From positions 1 to 64,000 of the forward strand of contig DAOLUH010000033.1 of the NCBI GenBank assembly GCA_035420085.1: a stretch of 64,000 bases of DNA, in the 5' to 3' direction. Made by a program: the position numbers and the translations under genes. Of this stretch, positions 17,115 through 25,278 are shown in pieces. Numbering within the stretch: position 1 is the stretch's first letter; each line of letters opens with the position of its first letter. Source of the stretch: DSWT01 sp035420085. Lineage in GTDB: Bacteria; Chloroflexota; Anaerolineae; B4-G1; SLSP01. The notes beneath the pieces were generated by a model. That model made no database searches. It saw only the letters and a list, made by a program, of their open reading frames with translations, and was not told the DNA's origin.

Positions 17115-19073
17115 CTAGGGACGTACTTCCACATTGGTGATAAAGATGGTGTGGTCAACCACCTGTGTTTGACCGGCATCCACGACGGGCAGCCGTCCTT
17201 CGGGATTGTACAAGCCCACGCGGATCTGGTAAGTACCCGCGGGCGTGTTCTGTGGAAGTAAAACCTGATGGGGGTCGTTGATGATCTCGCCGGCCGTCCA
17301 CGTATTTGTCGGACGTAGCCCATTCAGCGGCTCGATATCCTGTTGCGCAATCAACGTGCTGAAATCGCGGCTGAGAATATGGATGAAGACTTTGTAGGAT
17401 TTGTTCATTGATTGCAGGACTTCCCATCGCAGCGTGACCGCAACGCTGTCTCCTGGCCGGTACGTGAGTTGCGTGATGCGGGCGTCCTGCAATATAACCT
17501 GATTATTCAGGTTGACTTGCAACGGGATAGGAAGATTAACGCCGCCACTGACGGTCAATGTGATGGTGTTGCCGGCGCGGACTTCGGTTCCGGCGTCTGG
17601 CATTTGATCCAGGACGACACCTTCGGGTTCCGTGCTCCAGATTTTCTCCACATAGACGAGCAGCCCTTCAGTTTCCAGCCCGGCTTGCACCTGGGCGCTT
17701 TGATCGTTGAGATTGTACCCCACGACATCCTGGAGAATGATGACCCGCCCGGTCGCCACGACGACGCCTACGGTGGTATCGGCAGCCACGCGACTTCCGG
17801 GAGCGGGGGTCTGTTCCAAAATAGCGCCTGGTCGGGCGTCGGTGCTCTCTTTCTCGCTGACAACTTCGATGCGCAACCCTAGACTTTCGGCGAGACGCTG
17901 TGCATCTGCTGCGCTCAACCCGGTGAGGTTCGGCACACTGACGATACTTTCCGCGGCGGTGAGGGTGGCGGTCGGCGGCAATGCGCCTGGCGTGGGCACT
18001 GCGACGGGCCGTGTGTATTTCTGGATCACGAAAATCCACAGCGGGATCAACCCGATCACGGCGATGGCGGCGACACAGATCAGCGCCCATAGCTTATAAT
18101 CGGGGCCGGTGGGTATGGCGACTGGTTGGGTGTCGCTCTCCGGTTCCTCAACAGGCGCTACGACGGCAGCCGGCGGTGGGGTCCGTAAGGACTCGCCTGT
18201 TGTAGGGGCGACAACGCCCTGTGGGCGCGTGTATTCTTCGCCTTGTTGCATATACGCGCCGATGGCGGCGCCAAGTTGGTCAGCGTTGTGGTAACGTTGC
18301 GCGGGGTCCTTCGAGAGCGCCTTGCGCACCAGCAGGTCCAGGCCAGGCGGCACGCGCGGATTCAACGACCGCAATGCGACCGGTTCCTCGCGTAGATGCT
18401 TCATCGCCAGCGCGGTGGGATCGGGATCGTGGAAGGGCGGCACGCCAGTGAGCATCTCGTACAACATCACGCCGATGCTGTACACATCGGTGGCAGGCGT
18501 GGGCATTTTACCCATCGCCTGTTCCGGCGCGATGTAGTGCGGGCTGCCCCATACCACGTCCTCTGGCTCTTCTTGCGGTGTCCGCTCTTCTTCCTGGAAC
18601 GCCCGCGCAATGCCAAAATCGGTGACTTTCGCCTGTCCTTCGTAGGTCACGAGGATGTTCTGCGGTTTCAGGTCGCAATGCACAATCCCGGCGCGATGTG
18701 CGTGCCCGACGCCGGCGCAAATCTGGCGCGTTAGATTGAGCGCCTGGTTGACGGAAAGGGGGCCGTCGCGGCGGATGGAAGACTTGAGGTCTTCCCCTTC
18801 GACGATTTCCATGACGATATAAGGATGGTTGCCTTCATCTTCGCCGACGTCGTAGATACGGACGATGTTGGGGTGATCCAGCCGCGCCGCCGCCCGCGCC
18901 TCGCCCAGGAAGCGCGCGCGGAACGCGGGATCGCTGGCAAAAGGTTCACGCAGGAATTTGACGGCGACATTGCGCTCTAGCAGCAGGTCTTGCCCACGGT
19001 AAACGGTCGCCATCCCCCCCGCGCCGGCCAACTCGATGAGGCGATAGCGTTGATTGAGAATCGTAGGTTTCAT
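17115..19073 (-). CDS. PASTA-domain Ser/Thr protein kinase with extra C-terminal beta domain
   Basis: This PknB-type receptor kinase has 652 residues. The kinase domain spans about 9-270: glycine loop GAGGMA, Lys in NVAVKFL, catalytic loop IVHCDLKPQN (Asp about 133), DFG in VTDFGIA, and IAPEQ. The catalytic loop has HCD rather than HRD, so it is a non-RD type. A linker leads to one membrane helix (about 326-350). Outside the cell are two PASTA domains (about 388-520), which in relatives sense muropeptides. The last 130 residues are not PASTA; they match the C-terminal domain of the DUF2723 protein at 40 kb (both have LRW, then a VF strand, RPT..W..GE, P.G.YQ and RLP). Start ATG 19073 follows AAGGAGAT. 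Confidence 0.93.
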   Translation of the reverse strand: MKPTILNQRYRLIELAGAGGMATVYRGQDLLLERNVAVKFLREPFASDPAFRARFLGEARAAARLDHPNIVRIYDVGEDEGNHPYIVMEIVEGEDLKSSIRRDGPLSVNQALNLTRQICAGVGHAHRAGIVHCDLKPQNILVTYEGQAKVTDFGIARAFQEEERTPQEEPEDVVWGSPHYIAPEQAMGKMPTPATDVYSIGVMLYEMLTGVPPFHDPDPTALAMKHLREEPVALRSLNPRVPPGLDLLVRKALSKDPAQRYHNADQLGAAIGAYMQQGEEYTRPQGVVAPTTGESLRTPPPAAVVAPVEEPESDTQPVAIPTGPDYKLWALICVAAIAVIGLIPLWIFVIQKYTRPVAVPTPGALPPTATLTAAESIVSVPNLTGLSAADAQRLAESLGLRIEVVSEKESTDARPGAILEQTPAPGSRVAADTTVGVVVATGRVIILQDVVGYNLNDQSAQVQAGLETEGLLVYVEKIWSTEPEGVVLDQMPDAGTEVRAGNTITLTVSGGVNLPIPLQVNLNNQVILQDARITQLTYRPGDSVAVTLRWEVLQSMNKSYKVFIHILSRDFSTLIAQQDIEPLNGLRPTNTWTAGEIINDPHQVLLPQNTPAGTYQIRVGLYNPEGRLPVVDAGQTQVVDHTIFITNVEVRP

Positions 19074-19118
19074 ACCCGGTGATCTCCTTGCATTTGACTT
19101 GCCCTTTCTCACACTCGC

Positions 19119-19148
19119 ATTATAACAGCATAGTATGATAAACGTCAA
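19119..19148 (-). promoter_or_regulatory. Promoter of the Ser/Thr kinase gene
   Basis: On the minus strand TTGACG (19148-19143) and a perfect TATAAT (19124-19119) are 18 bases apart. The kinase ATG is about 45 bases further on. The site lies in the 90-base gap shared with the divergent diol dehydratase gene. Confidence 0.7.
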
Positions 19149-19163
19149 GTTGCACAGAGGGAT

Positions 19164-21491
19164 ATGATGCAGACGAAACGCACGCAAGTCCGCGCCGACC
19201 GTCCCATCAACCGCGAGACGTTCATCCGCCCCTGGCCCGAACTGGGACTGATCGTCGCCGATAGCCCCTACGATCCCGCGCCGAGTTTGGTCATTCAGGA
19301 TGGCGTGGTCGTGGAGATGGACGGCGTGCGGTGCGAAGACTTCGACATGCTCGACCGCTTCATCGTCGCCCACAGCCTCGACCTGGACGTGGCCGCAGAA
19401 GCGATGGCGACGCCCTCCCGCGACATCGCGCGGATGATCGTAGACATCGATGTGCCCCGCGATGCGGTGCTGCGCCTCACGCGCGGTTGTACCGCCGCCA
19501 AGCTCGTGGATATCGTCCGCGCTATGAACGTCCTCGAAATGATGATGGGCCTCACGAAACTGCGCGCCCGCCGCACGCCCGCGAACCAGGCGCACGTCAC
19601 CAACCGCAAGGAACATCCCGCGCTCCTCGCCGCCGACGCCGCCGAGGCTGCGCTGCGCGGTTTCGCCGAAGTCGAGACCACCGTTGGCGTCAGCCGTTAC
19701 GCGCCGCTCAACGCGCTGGCGATTCTCGTCGGCTCGCAGATCGGGCGGGGTGGGGTGCTCACGCAGTGCTCCGTCGAAGAGGCCACCAACCTGCGCCTGG
19801 GCTTTCGCGGGCTGACCACATACTCGGAGACGCTCTCCGTCTACGGCACGGAGCGCGCTTTCGTGGATGGCGACGACACGCCCTGGTCGAAGGCGTTCCT
19901 CAACGCCGCCTACGCCAGCCGCGGCGTCAAGACGCGCTTCACATCGGGCACCGGCTCCGAGGCGCTGATGGGCCACGCCGAGGGCAAATCCATGCTCTAC
20001 CTGGAAGCGCGCTGCCTGCTCGTCACGCGCGGCGCGGGCAGTCAGGGGACGCAGAACGGCTCGATCAGTTGCATCGCGCTGCCCGAATCGCTGCCGGGTG
20101 GCGTGCGTGCGGTGCTGGCGGAGAACCTCATCGCCATGATGCTCGGTCTGGAAGTGGCCGCGGGCAACGACGCGCTGGCCTCGCACTCCGAGATGCGCAA
20201 GAGCGCCAAGTTGATGCTGCAATTCATCCCCGGCACGGACTTCGTCACATCGGGTTATGGCTCGATCCCACGTTACGACAACATGTTCGGCGGCGGCAAT
20301 TTCGACACGACGGAGCTGGACGACTGGTACGTGATCCAGCGCGACATGCAGGTTGATGGCGGCATTCATCCTCTGGCGGAACCGGACATCCTGCGCGTGC
20401 GCGAGCGCGCCGCACGGGCGATCCAGGCCGTCTTCGACGCTTTCGACTTCGCCAGCATCACCGAAGCCGAAGTGCAGGCCGCGATCACCGCCTTCACCAG
20501 CGAGGACATGCCCGACCGCGACAAGGTGGCGGACATCAAGGCCGCGCAAATGTTGCTCAACGGCCCGATCACGGTTATAGAGGTCATCAAGGCGCTGGAG
20601 GAGGCGGGCTATCACGATGCCGCGTCAAACCTGTTGGAAATGCAGCGCCAGCGCGTCATCGGCGACTACCTGCAACCGGCGGGCATCTTTGCGGAAGGTT
20701 TTCACGTCCTCAGCGCACTCACCGATCCCAACGACTACGCCGGTCCCGGCGCAGGCTACCGCGTCGAAGGCGAACGCTGGGAGCGGTTGCAGAACCTTCC
20801 GCAGGCGTGGGACCCCAAAGAATGGCAAATGGCAAATGGCAAATGGCAAATGGAGAATCGGCGAATCAGCGAATCGGCGAATTACGAATCACCAATTTCC
20901 GATCACCAATCACCACTCACCAGTTACCGATTACCGACCTGGCTTGCGGAGATTGGCCCGGCGCAGATTGGCACTGAAACCGAAGTCGTGATCGCTGTGG
21001 GGCCGGCGTTTGGGACGGCGATTCAGGAGGCGATCAGCGGGTTGGACTTGCGGGATGTGCTTGCGGCGATGCTTGAAGGAATCGCCGAGGAGGGCGTGCC
21101 GGCGCGGATCGTGCGCGTGCATCACACGTCGGATTGCGCCTTCATCGGGCACGCGGGCGCGCACCTGAGCGGCTCCGGCGTCGCTATTGGCATCCAGTCG
21201 AAAGGGACGACGGTCATCCACCAACGCGATCTCGCGCCTTTGGAGAACCTGGAACTGTTCTCGATGGCGCCGAACATGACGCTGGAGACCTACCGCCAGA
21301 TCGGGCGCAACGCCGCACGCTACGCGCTGCGCAAACCGACATCACCCGCGCCTGTGAAAATTGACAACACCGCGCGTCTGCGCCTCATCGTGCAGACGAC
21401 ACTGCTGCATCACCGCGAGACGGAGATGGTGGAAGACAGGCCGCCGACGGAGCTTTGGGTCAGGAGTATGGAAGTAGGAAGTATGGAGTAG
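19164..21491 (+). CDS. Fused large-medium subunit of B12-dependent diol/glycerol dehydratase (PduC-PduD fusion)
   Basis: This adenosylcobalamin-dependent radical enzyme converts 1,2-diols or glycerol to aldehydes. Residues 1-552 match the PduC large subunit, including RARRTPANQAHVTN, GVLTQCSVEEAT, RFTSGTGSEALMG, EGKSMLYLEARC and DYAGPGAGYR. Residues about 593-765 match the PduD medium subunit (EVVIAVGPAFG, SGSGVAIGIQSKGTTVIHQ, LETYRQIGRNAARYA). The two are separate genes in the well-studied Klebsiella and Salmonella operons. Here they are joined by a 40-residue linker read from tandem repeats (AATGGCA heptamers, then GAATCGGC octamers), and the C-terminus ends in repeat-encoded RSMEVGSME. The small subunit is 7 kb away and no reactivating factor is in the window. 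ATGs lie at 19164 and 19167, behind AGAGG. Confidence 0.93.
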   Translation: MMQTKRTQVRADRPINRETFIRPWPELGLIVADSPYDPAPSLVIQDGVVVEMDGVRCEDFDMLDRFIVAHSLDLDVAAEAMATPSRDIARMIVDIDVPRDAVLRLTRGCTAAKLVDIVRAMNVLEMMMGLTKLRARRTPANQAHVTNRKEHPALLAADAAEAALRGFAEVETTVGVSRYAPLNALAILVGSQIGRGGVLTQCSVEEATNLRLGFRGLTTYSETLSVYGTERAFVDGDDTPWSKAFLNAAYASRGVKTRFTSGTGSEALMGHAEGKSMLYLEARCLLVTRGAGSQGTQNGSISCIALPESLPGGVRAVLAENLIAMMLGLEVAAGNDALASHSEMRKSAKLMLQFIPGTDFVTSGYGSIPRYDNMFGGGNFDTTELDDWYVIQRDMQVDGGIHPLAEPDILRVRERAARAIQAVFDAFDFASITEAEVQAAITAFTSEDMPDRDKVADIKAAQMLLNGPITVIEVIKALEEAGYHDAASNLLEMQRQRVIGDYLQPAGIFAEGFHVLSALTDPNDYAGPGAGYRVEGERWERLQNLPQAWDPKEWQMANGKWQMENRRISESANYESPISDHQSPLTSYRLPTWLAEIGPAQIGTETEVVIAVGPAFGTAIQEAISGLDLRDVLAAMLEGIAEEGVPARIVRVHHTSDCAFIGHAGAHLSGSGVAIGIQSKGTTVIHQRDLAPLENLELFSMAPNMTLETYRQIGRNAARYALRKPTSPAPVKIDNTARLRLIVQTTLLHHRETEMVEDRPPTELWVRSMEVGSME
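20821..20940. repeat. In-frame heptamer/octamer repeat tract inside the diol dehydratase
   Basis: About four copies of AATGGCA are followed by octamer units near GAATCGGC/GAATCAGC, then heptamers near ATCACCA and GATTACC. Three heptamers make 21 bases, giving the seven-residue unit NGKWQMA; the octamer part reads NRRISESAN. The whole tract keeps the reading frame open between PduC-like and PduD-like regions. Confidence 0.9.
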
Positions 21492-21494
21492 GGG
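21463..21494. repeat. GTATGGA/AGTAGGA heptamer repeat at the end of the diol dehydratase
   Basis: Units close to AGTATGG and AAGTAGG run through the last ten codons and the stop of the fused dehydratase, directly before the aldo/keto reductase remnant. It marks the likely junction where neighbouring sequence was lost. Confidence 0.65.
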
Positions 21495-21499
21495 GGAGC

Positions 21500-21667
21500 A
21501 GACTCTCTTATGTGGAGCGGAACGTTGCTGCGGTGGAGAAGGGATCGCTGCCAGATGACGTTCTTGACCGCCTGAACGGCATCGCGGCGATGACGCCGTT
21601 TCGCCCCTTCGAGGAGCCGTTCAGCTTGCCGTTCGGGCGCAACTATCGCGGGCCGGGTGTGGCGTAG
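21500..21667 (+). pseudogene. C-terminal remnant of an aldo/keto reductase
   Basis: About 55 codons read RLSYVERNVAAVEKG, then FRPFEEPFSLPFGRNYRGPG and a stop. This resembles the C-terminal tail of aldo/keto reductases, especially VERNVAAVEKG and PFRPFEEPF. No N-terminal barrel is present upstream, because the dehydratase gene and a repeat occupy that space, and no start codon with a ribosome site is visible. It is best read as a truncated pseudogene left after a deletion or insertion at the repeat. An aldehyde-reducing enzyme would be a sensible partner for a diol dehydratase, which is inference. Confidence 0.65.
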
Positions 21668-21863
21668 TGAGCGGCCATCAGCCTTTAGCATTCAGGTCAA
21701 TAGCCGTTGGGCGGATTGGTAGACAGCCGGAAAGGAGGAGCATCCAACGCTTTCATTTTCTTTAGGGCAAAGTATAACAAATCATCATCCAACCTTAATA
21801 GAAATATCATCAGCGAGGGAACATGAATAAGATCACTATCACCAAAAAAATCTGGCAGTTCTA

Positions 21864-22871
21864 ATGCTGATTTTTTGTATTCTTACAATAGTCGTTTTTT
21901 CAGGTCACAAAACTCAGGTATTGCCCGTTTTGGCCGTGCCTACCTGCGAGCCATTTGCCTGTATCCCGGAGTTATTGTATGTAGATTGGCCTACTTGCGC
22001 CTGCGTCTCCAATGGGGATGATGCCCCGATCCCTACGCCTCCGCCCACACCTACGCCTGTTCCACCTTTGGCTCCTAAAGGTGTAGGATTACCTTACTCG
22101 TATTCCTCACATTGTGAGGATGTGGGCGCAGTAGGAGCGCAATGGCAATATAATTGGTCGCCTAATCCCCAAAATTGCTTGAATGTGGAAAACGTGCCGA
22201 TGATCTGGGGTGCCAGTGATGCGAATGCACTCTTGAACGGAACGGCAACCCTGGGAGGCAATTCCCAATACATCTTGGGCTTCAATGAGCCTGATATGCG
22301 GGGTCAGGCTAACTTGTCTGTTCAGGTAGCAGCCGATTTGTGGTATCAGATTGAACTCAAGTACCCCAACAAAAAATTGGTTGCACCTGCGCCTTCTCAT
22401 AATGACACTTACCATACTTGGCTACCTGGGTTTCGTACAGCCTTCCAGAATACTTACGGCCGGCCGCCGCGTCTGGACGCGTTGGCCGCTCATTGTTATG
22501 CTGTGCCGTTCCTGGGACAAAGTTGGACCAGTTGTCAGGATGATATTGAGTGGTATGAAGCCCGGGTAGATGAATGGAACATTCCGGGTGGCATCTGGGT
22601 GACGGAATACGGTTTCCTGGCTAATAACTGTTCCGGCCTGAATTGCAATTGGACGACCGCGGTCAGCGCGCTCAACAGTTATACTGATTGGTTGCAAACC
22701 CGGCCCAAAGTGAAACGGTATGCTTGGTTTGCGTCGCGTATCTCCGGGACTGAGCCGTGGTGGCCCAGCGAACTTTACACTACACGGTTGATCCAATGTC
22801 CGGACCATCCTAATGTAAGTTGCATCCCCGGTAGTTTGTCCCCATTTGGGACTGCCTATCAGGCTCAATAA
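21864..22871 (+). CDS. Secreted GH128-like glycoside hydrolase, start region probably frameshifted
   Basis: The 336-residue frame contains a TIM-barrel glycosyl hydrolase of the GH128 'catalytic core' type: YILGFNEPDMRGQAN gives the likely acid/base Glu and IWVTEYGF the likely nucleophile Glu. GH128 members cut beta-1,3-glucans. A Pro/Thr linker (IPTPPPTPTPVPP) separates it from the N-terminus. ATG 21864 lacks a ribosome site. A better start, ATG 21823 behind GAGGGA, is out of frame and stops after 13 codons. If the A7 run at 21844-21850 had eight A, the two would join and give a full signal peptide (MNKITITKKNLAVLML, then a long hydrophobic stretch). Base composition is AT-richer than the neighbours. 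Confidence 0.78.
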   Translation: MLIFCILTIVVFSGHKTQVLPVLAVPTCEPFACIPELLYVDWPTCACVSNGDDAPIPTPPPTPTPVPPLAPKGVGLPYSYSSHCEDVGAVGAQWQYNWSPNPQNCLNVENVPMIWGASDANALLNGTATLGGNSQYILGFNEPDMRGQANLSVQVAADLWYQIELKYPNKKLVAPAPSHNDTYHTWLPGFRTAFQNTYGRPPRLDALAAHCYAVPFLGQSWTSCQDDIEWYEARVDEWNIPGGIWVTEYGFLANNCSGLNCNWTTAVSALNSYTDWLQTRPKVKRYAWFASRISGTEPWWPSELYTTRLIQCPDHPNVSCIPGSLSPFGTAYQAQ

Positions 22872-22892
22872 GCGAAAAAGCGAGGCGCCTGG

Positions 22893-25079
22893 ATGCGACA
22901 AGATATTGTGCCAGGTTTCCATCATCGCCTTAGTAAAATCCAGGCGGCTATCACGCTAGGCTTGAGTTTGCTCCTGTTTTGGTTGCCAAGCGAACGGTTA
23001 CAAGGGAGCGCCGGCAAACTGGGCACACCTGTCTCATCCGGGGGAGTGGTATTGCTGGTTTGCCTGGCCGGGCCGCCGGTGTGCGACTATCAGACGATTC
23101 AGGCGGCCGTGGATCAGGTGGGTAACAACGGTTTGATCAAAGTAGCCGCCGGTATGTATAGTGGGGTGAATACCTACGGCGGCCTATCCCAAGTCGTCTA
23201 CATCAGTAAAAGTCTGACCATTCGCGGCGGCTATCTGCCCGATTTTGCCGAACCGCCTGACCCTGACGCCCATCCGACGACGATAGATGCGGCCGGCAAG
23301 GGCCGGGGAGTCTACCTCACCGGGAATATCAGTGTGACTTTAGAGAATCTTCGCATCACCGGTGGGGATGCGGCCGGTTTGAAAGGTGGAGGGTATTATT
23401 CCGACAATTATGATGGGGGTGGCGGGATTTACGCCATCACCGGAACGCTGATGCTCTCTCATAGCCAACTGGTAACCAATGTGGCCGGGGTAGGAGGAGG
23501 GCTTTATTTACAGTATGGTGCGGCCTGGCTAAATGATAACCTCATTGCTGCCAATCGCGCCATCACTTGGGGGGGCGGGGGGGGATTAGGCTTTTACGAG
23601 AGCAATATCACCCTTAACGGAAATTTGATATCAAACAATTATGCCGAAAGGGGTAGTGGAGGAGGCACTTTTATAGGAGGCCAGGCAATATTTGACAGTA
23701 ATAGCATCATTTCTAATGTAGATGGCGGGCTGTATCTTTGGGACACTGCTGCCAGCTTTGTTGGCAACCAGATTATTTCCAACACCGGAGAGTATGGTGG
23801 GGGACTACGTATGGTATACAATGATGAAGCACTGTTCAGCCACAACCTGATCGCTCACAATAGTGCTTATCACGGCGGTGGTCTATATTTACAAAACAGT
23901 AATGGGATCACCCTGGCTAACAATGTCATCATCTCCAACACAGCTTTTTCTGCCGGCGGGCTCGTATTGAACGGTTGTAGTGGCGTCTTGAGCGCTAATC
24001 TCATTAGTGACAACCGGGCTTATTGGCACGGGGCCGGCGTGGTCATGGCCTATAGTCAGGCTGTGCTCCAAAACAACACCGTTACGACCAACCACGCCGA
24101 CCTGGACGGCGGTGGCGTGTTTCTGGAAGCCAGCCGGGTGACGCTGGAGAACAATACCATTGCCGACAACACGGCCAATCGCGGCGGGGGTCTGTTGATC
24201 TACACCACCACCGCCACGCTGACCAACAACATCATTGCGGACAACCATGCTAACAGTGCCGGGAGCGGGGTTTCCATCTGGGCGGCGCAGGTCGCTTTCT
24301 TGCACAACACCCTGGCTAACAACCGGGGAGCGGGGGGCGGGGTGTACGTCTCCACTTATGTCACTTCCTGGGGCGAACCCTGGTACAGCACCGTCACCCT
24401 GACCAGCACCATCCTAAGCGGGCACCAAACCGGCTTGACTGTTCTGCCTGGAAACCAGGTCTCCACAGCGGGAACCCTCTGGTTTGCGAATGACCAGGAT
24501 GGGGAGGGGGTGTTTAGTCAGCAGGACGATTACCTCGGTTCGCCGGATTTTGTGGCGGCTGAGCGGGGCGATTATCACTTGCGGGAGACTTCTGCTGCGA
24601 TTGACCTGGGCCAACCGGTAGGAGTAGCGGACGATATAGATGGTGAAGCCCGACCCTGGGGGCCAGCGCCTGACGTGGGCGCAGATGAGTTTTACCCATA
24701 TCCTGGGTTGAGCGTGAGCAAGCAGGCATCTACAGAGATCATTGCCGCGGGAGAACGTTTGACCTACACCCTGTATGTGATCAATACCGGCAATGTCACC
24801 TTGCACACCAGTATCACCGACACCTTGCCGACGGCAATTGAAAGCGGCTATATGTTGACGGGGTCCGTGATTATGCCGGGAGGGACATTGTGGTGGATTC
24901 CGCTGATCGGGGTGGGCGAAGCCTGGACGCAAACGGTGGTCGTGACGGTAACGCCGGGGTACCAGGGACCATTGGCGAATGAGATAGAGGTTACGACGCA
25001 GGAAGGTGTAGCGGGGGCGTATACCAACACGGTAGTTGTCATCAGTCCGAGGCTATATCTGCCGTTGGTGATGAAGTAA
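22893..25079 (+). CDS. Secreted right-handed beta-helix protein with DUF11 domain and C-terminal YLPLVMK
   Basis: This is a 728-residue surface protein. The N-terminal hydrophobic segment (ITLGLSLLLFWLP) serves as a signal. Residues about 60-590 are repetitive beta-helix rungs with GGG(L/I)Y and N-x-(I/V)-I-x-N units, as in polymorphic membrane proteins and pectate-lyase-like folds. A DUF11-type domain (SKQASTEIIAAGERLTYTL onward, about 610-710) follows. The chain ends RLYLPLVMK, the motif shared with other surface proteins of this window. It is 21 bases downstream of the GH128-like gene and probably co-transcribed. Its AT-rich rungs at 23.4-24.0 kb differ in composition from the neighbours. 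It could be a polysaccharide lyase, an adhesin or a structural protein; no catalytic site was identified. Confidence 0.85.
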   Translation: MRQDIVPGFHHRLSKIQAAITLGLSLLLFWLPSERLQGSAGKLGTPVSSGGVVLLVCLAGPPVCDYQTIQAAVDQVGNNGLIKVAAGMYSGVNTYGGLSQVVYISKSLTIRGGYLPDFAEPPDPDAHPTTIDAAGKGRGVYLTGNISVTLENLRITGGDAAGLKGGGYYSDNYDGGGGIYAITGTLMLSHSQLVTNVAGVGGGLYLQYGAAWLNDNLIAANRAITWGGGGGLGFYESNITLNGNLISNNYAERGSGGGTFIGGQAIFDSNSIISNVDGGLYLWDTAASFVGNQIISNTGEYGGGLRMVYNDEALFSHNLIAHNSAYHGGGLYLQNSNGITLANNVIISNTAFSAGGLVLNGCSGVLSANLISDNRAYWHGAGVVMAYSQAVLQNNTVTTNHADLDGGGVFLEASRVTLENNTIADNTANRGGGLLIYTTTATLTNNIIADNHANSAGSGVSIWAAQVAFLHNTLANNRGAGGGVYVSTYVTSWGEPWYSTVTLTSTILSGHQTGLTVLPGNQVSTAGTLWFANDQDGEGVFSQQDDYLGSPDFVAAERGDYHLRETSAAIDLGQPVGVADDIDGEARPWGPAPDVGADEFYPYPGLSVSKQASTEIIAAGERLTYTLYVINTGNVTLHTSITDTLPTAIESGYMLTGSVIMPGGTLWWIPLIGVGEAWTQTVVVTVTPGYQGPLANEIEVTTQEGVAGAYTNTVVVISPRLYLPLVMK

Positions 25080-25137
25080 AAATTTTTAGGAGGCTTTTTC
25101 TATTGGTTGTCAAGAACGCTTTTGTAGGAGGATACCG

Positions 25138-25254
25138 ATGCCTGATAAAGATCTGACGCTTAGGGTGGACCTGTTGCGCGTGCAGGAAACCGTCCGGCGT
25201 GACTTGCCTGCGCTGCGCGATGTTGTGGCGCGGATGTTGGATGATGTGCTTTGA
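25138..25254 (+). CDS. Small protein of 38 residues, function unknown
   Basis: ATG 25138 stands six bases behind a clean TAGGAGGA ribosome site. The product starts MPDKDLTLRVDLLRVQE and ends VARMLDDVL. It is charged, with a pattern that suits one amphipathic helix, and has no membrane segment or Cys. It begins 58 bases after the beta-helix gene and ends 24 bases before a GNAT-like gene that itself lacks a good ribosome site, so translational coupling is possible. No family is recognised. Being short, it could be a chance frame, but the ribosome site argues for translation. Confidence 0.5.
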   Translation: MPDKDLTLRVDLLRVQETVRRDLPALRDVVARMLDDVL

Positions 25255-25278
25255 GAACAGCTTTGATGCGCTGAGCGA

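Noticed and set aside
19074..20615. N-terminal extension of the Ser/Thr kinase frame through the gap into the diol dehydratase
   Set aside because: The kinase start at 19073 has a ribosome site and promoter; upstream codons are antisense to PduC-like sequence.
20821..20940. Programmed frameshift or split genes at the PduC-PduD junction
   Set aside because: The frame is continuous through the whole tract with no stop, no slippery site and no internal ribosome site before the PduD-like part, so a fusion is the direct reading.
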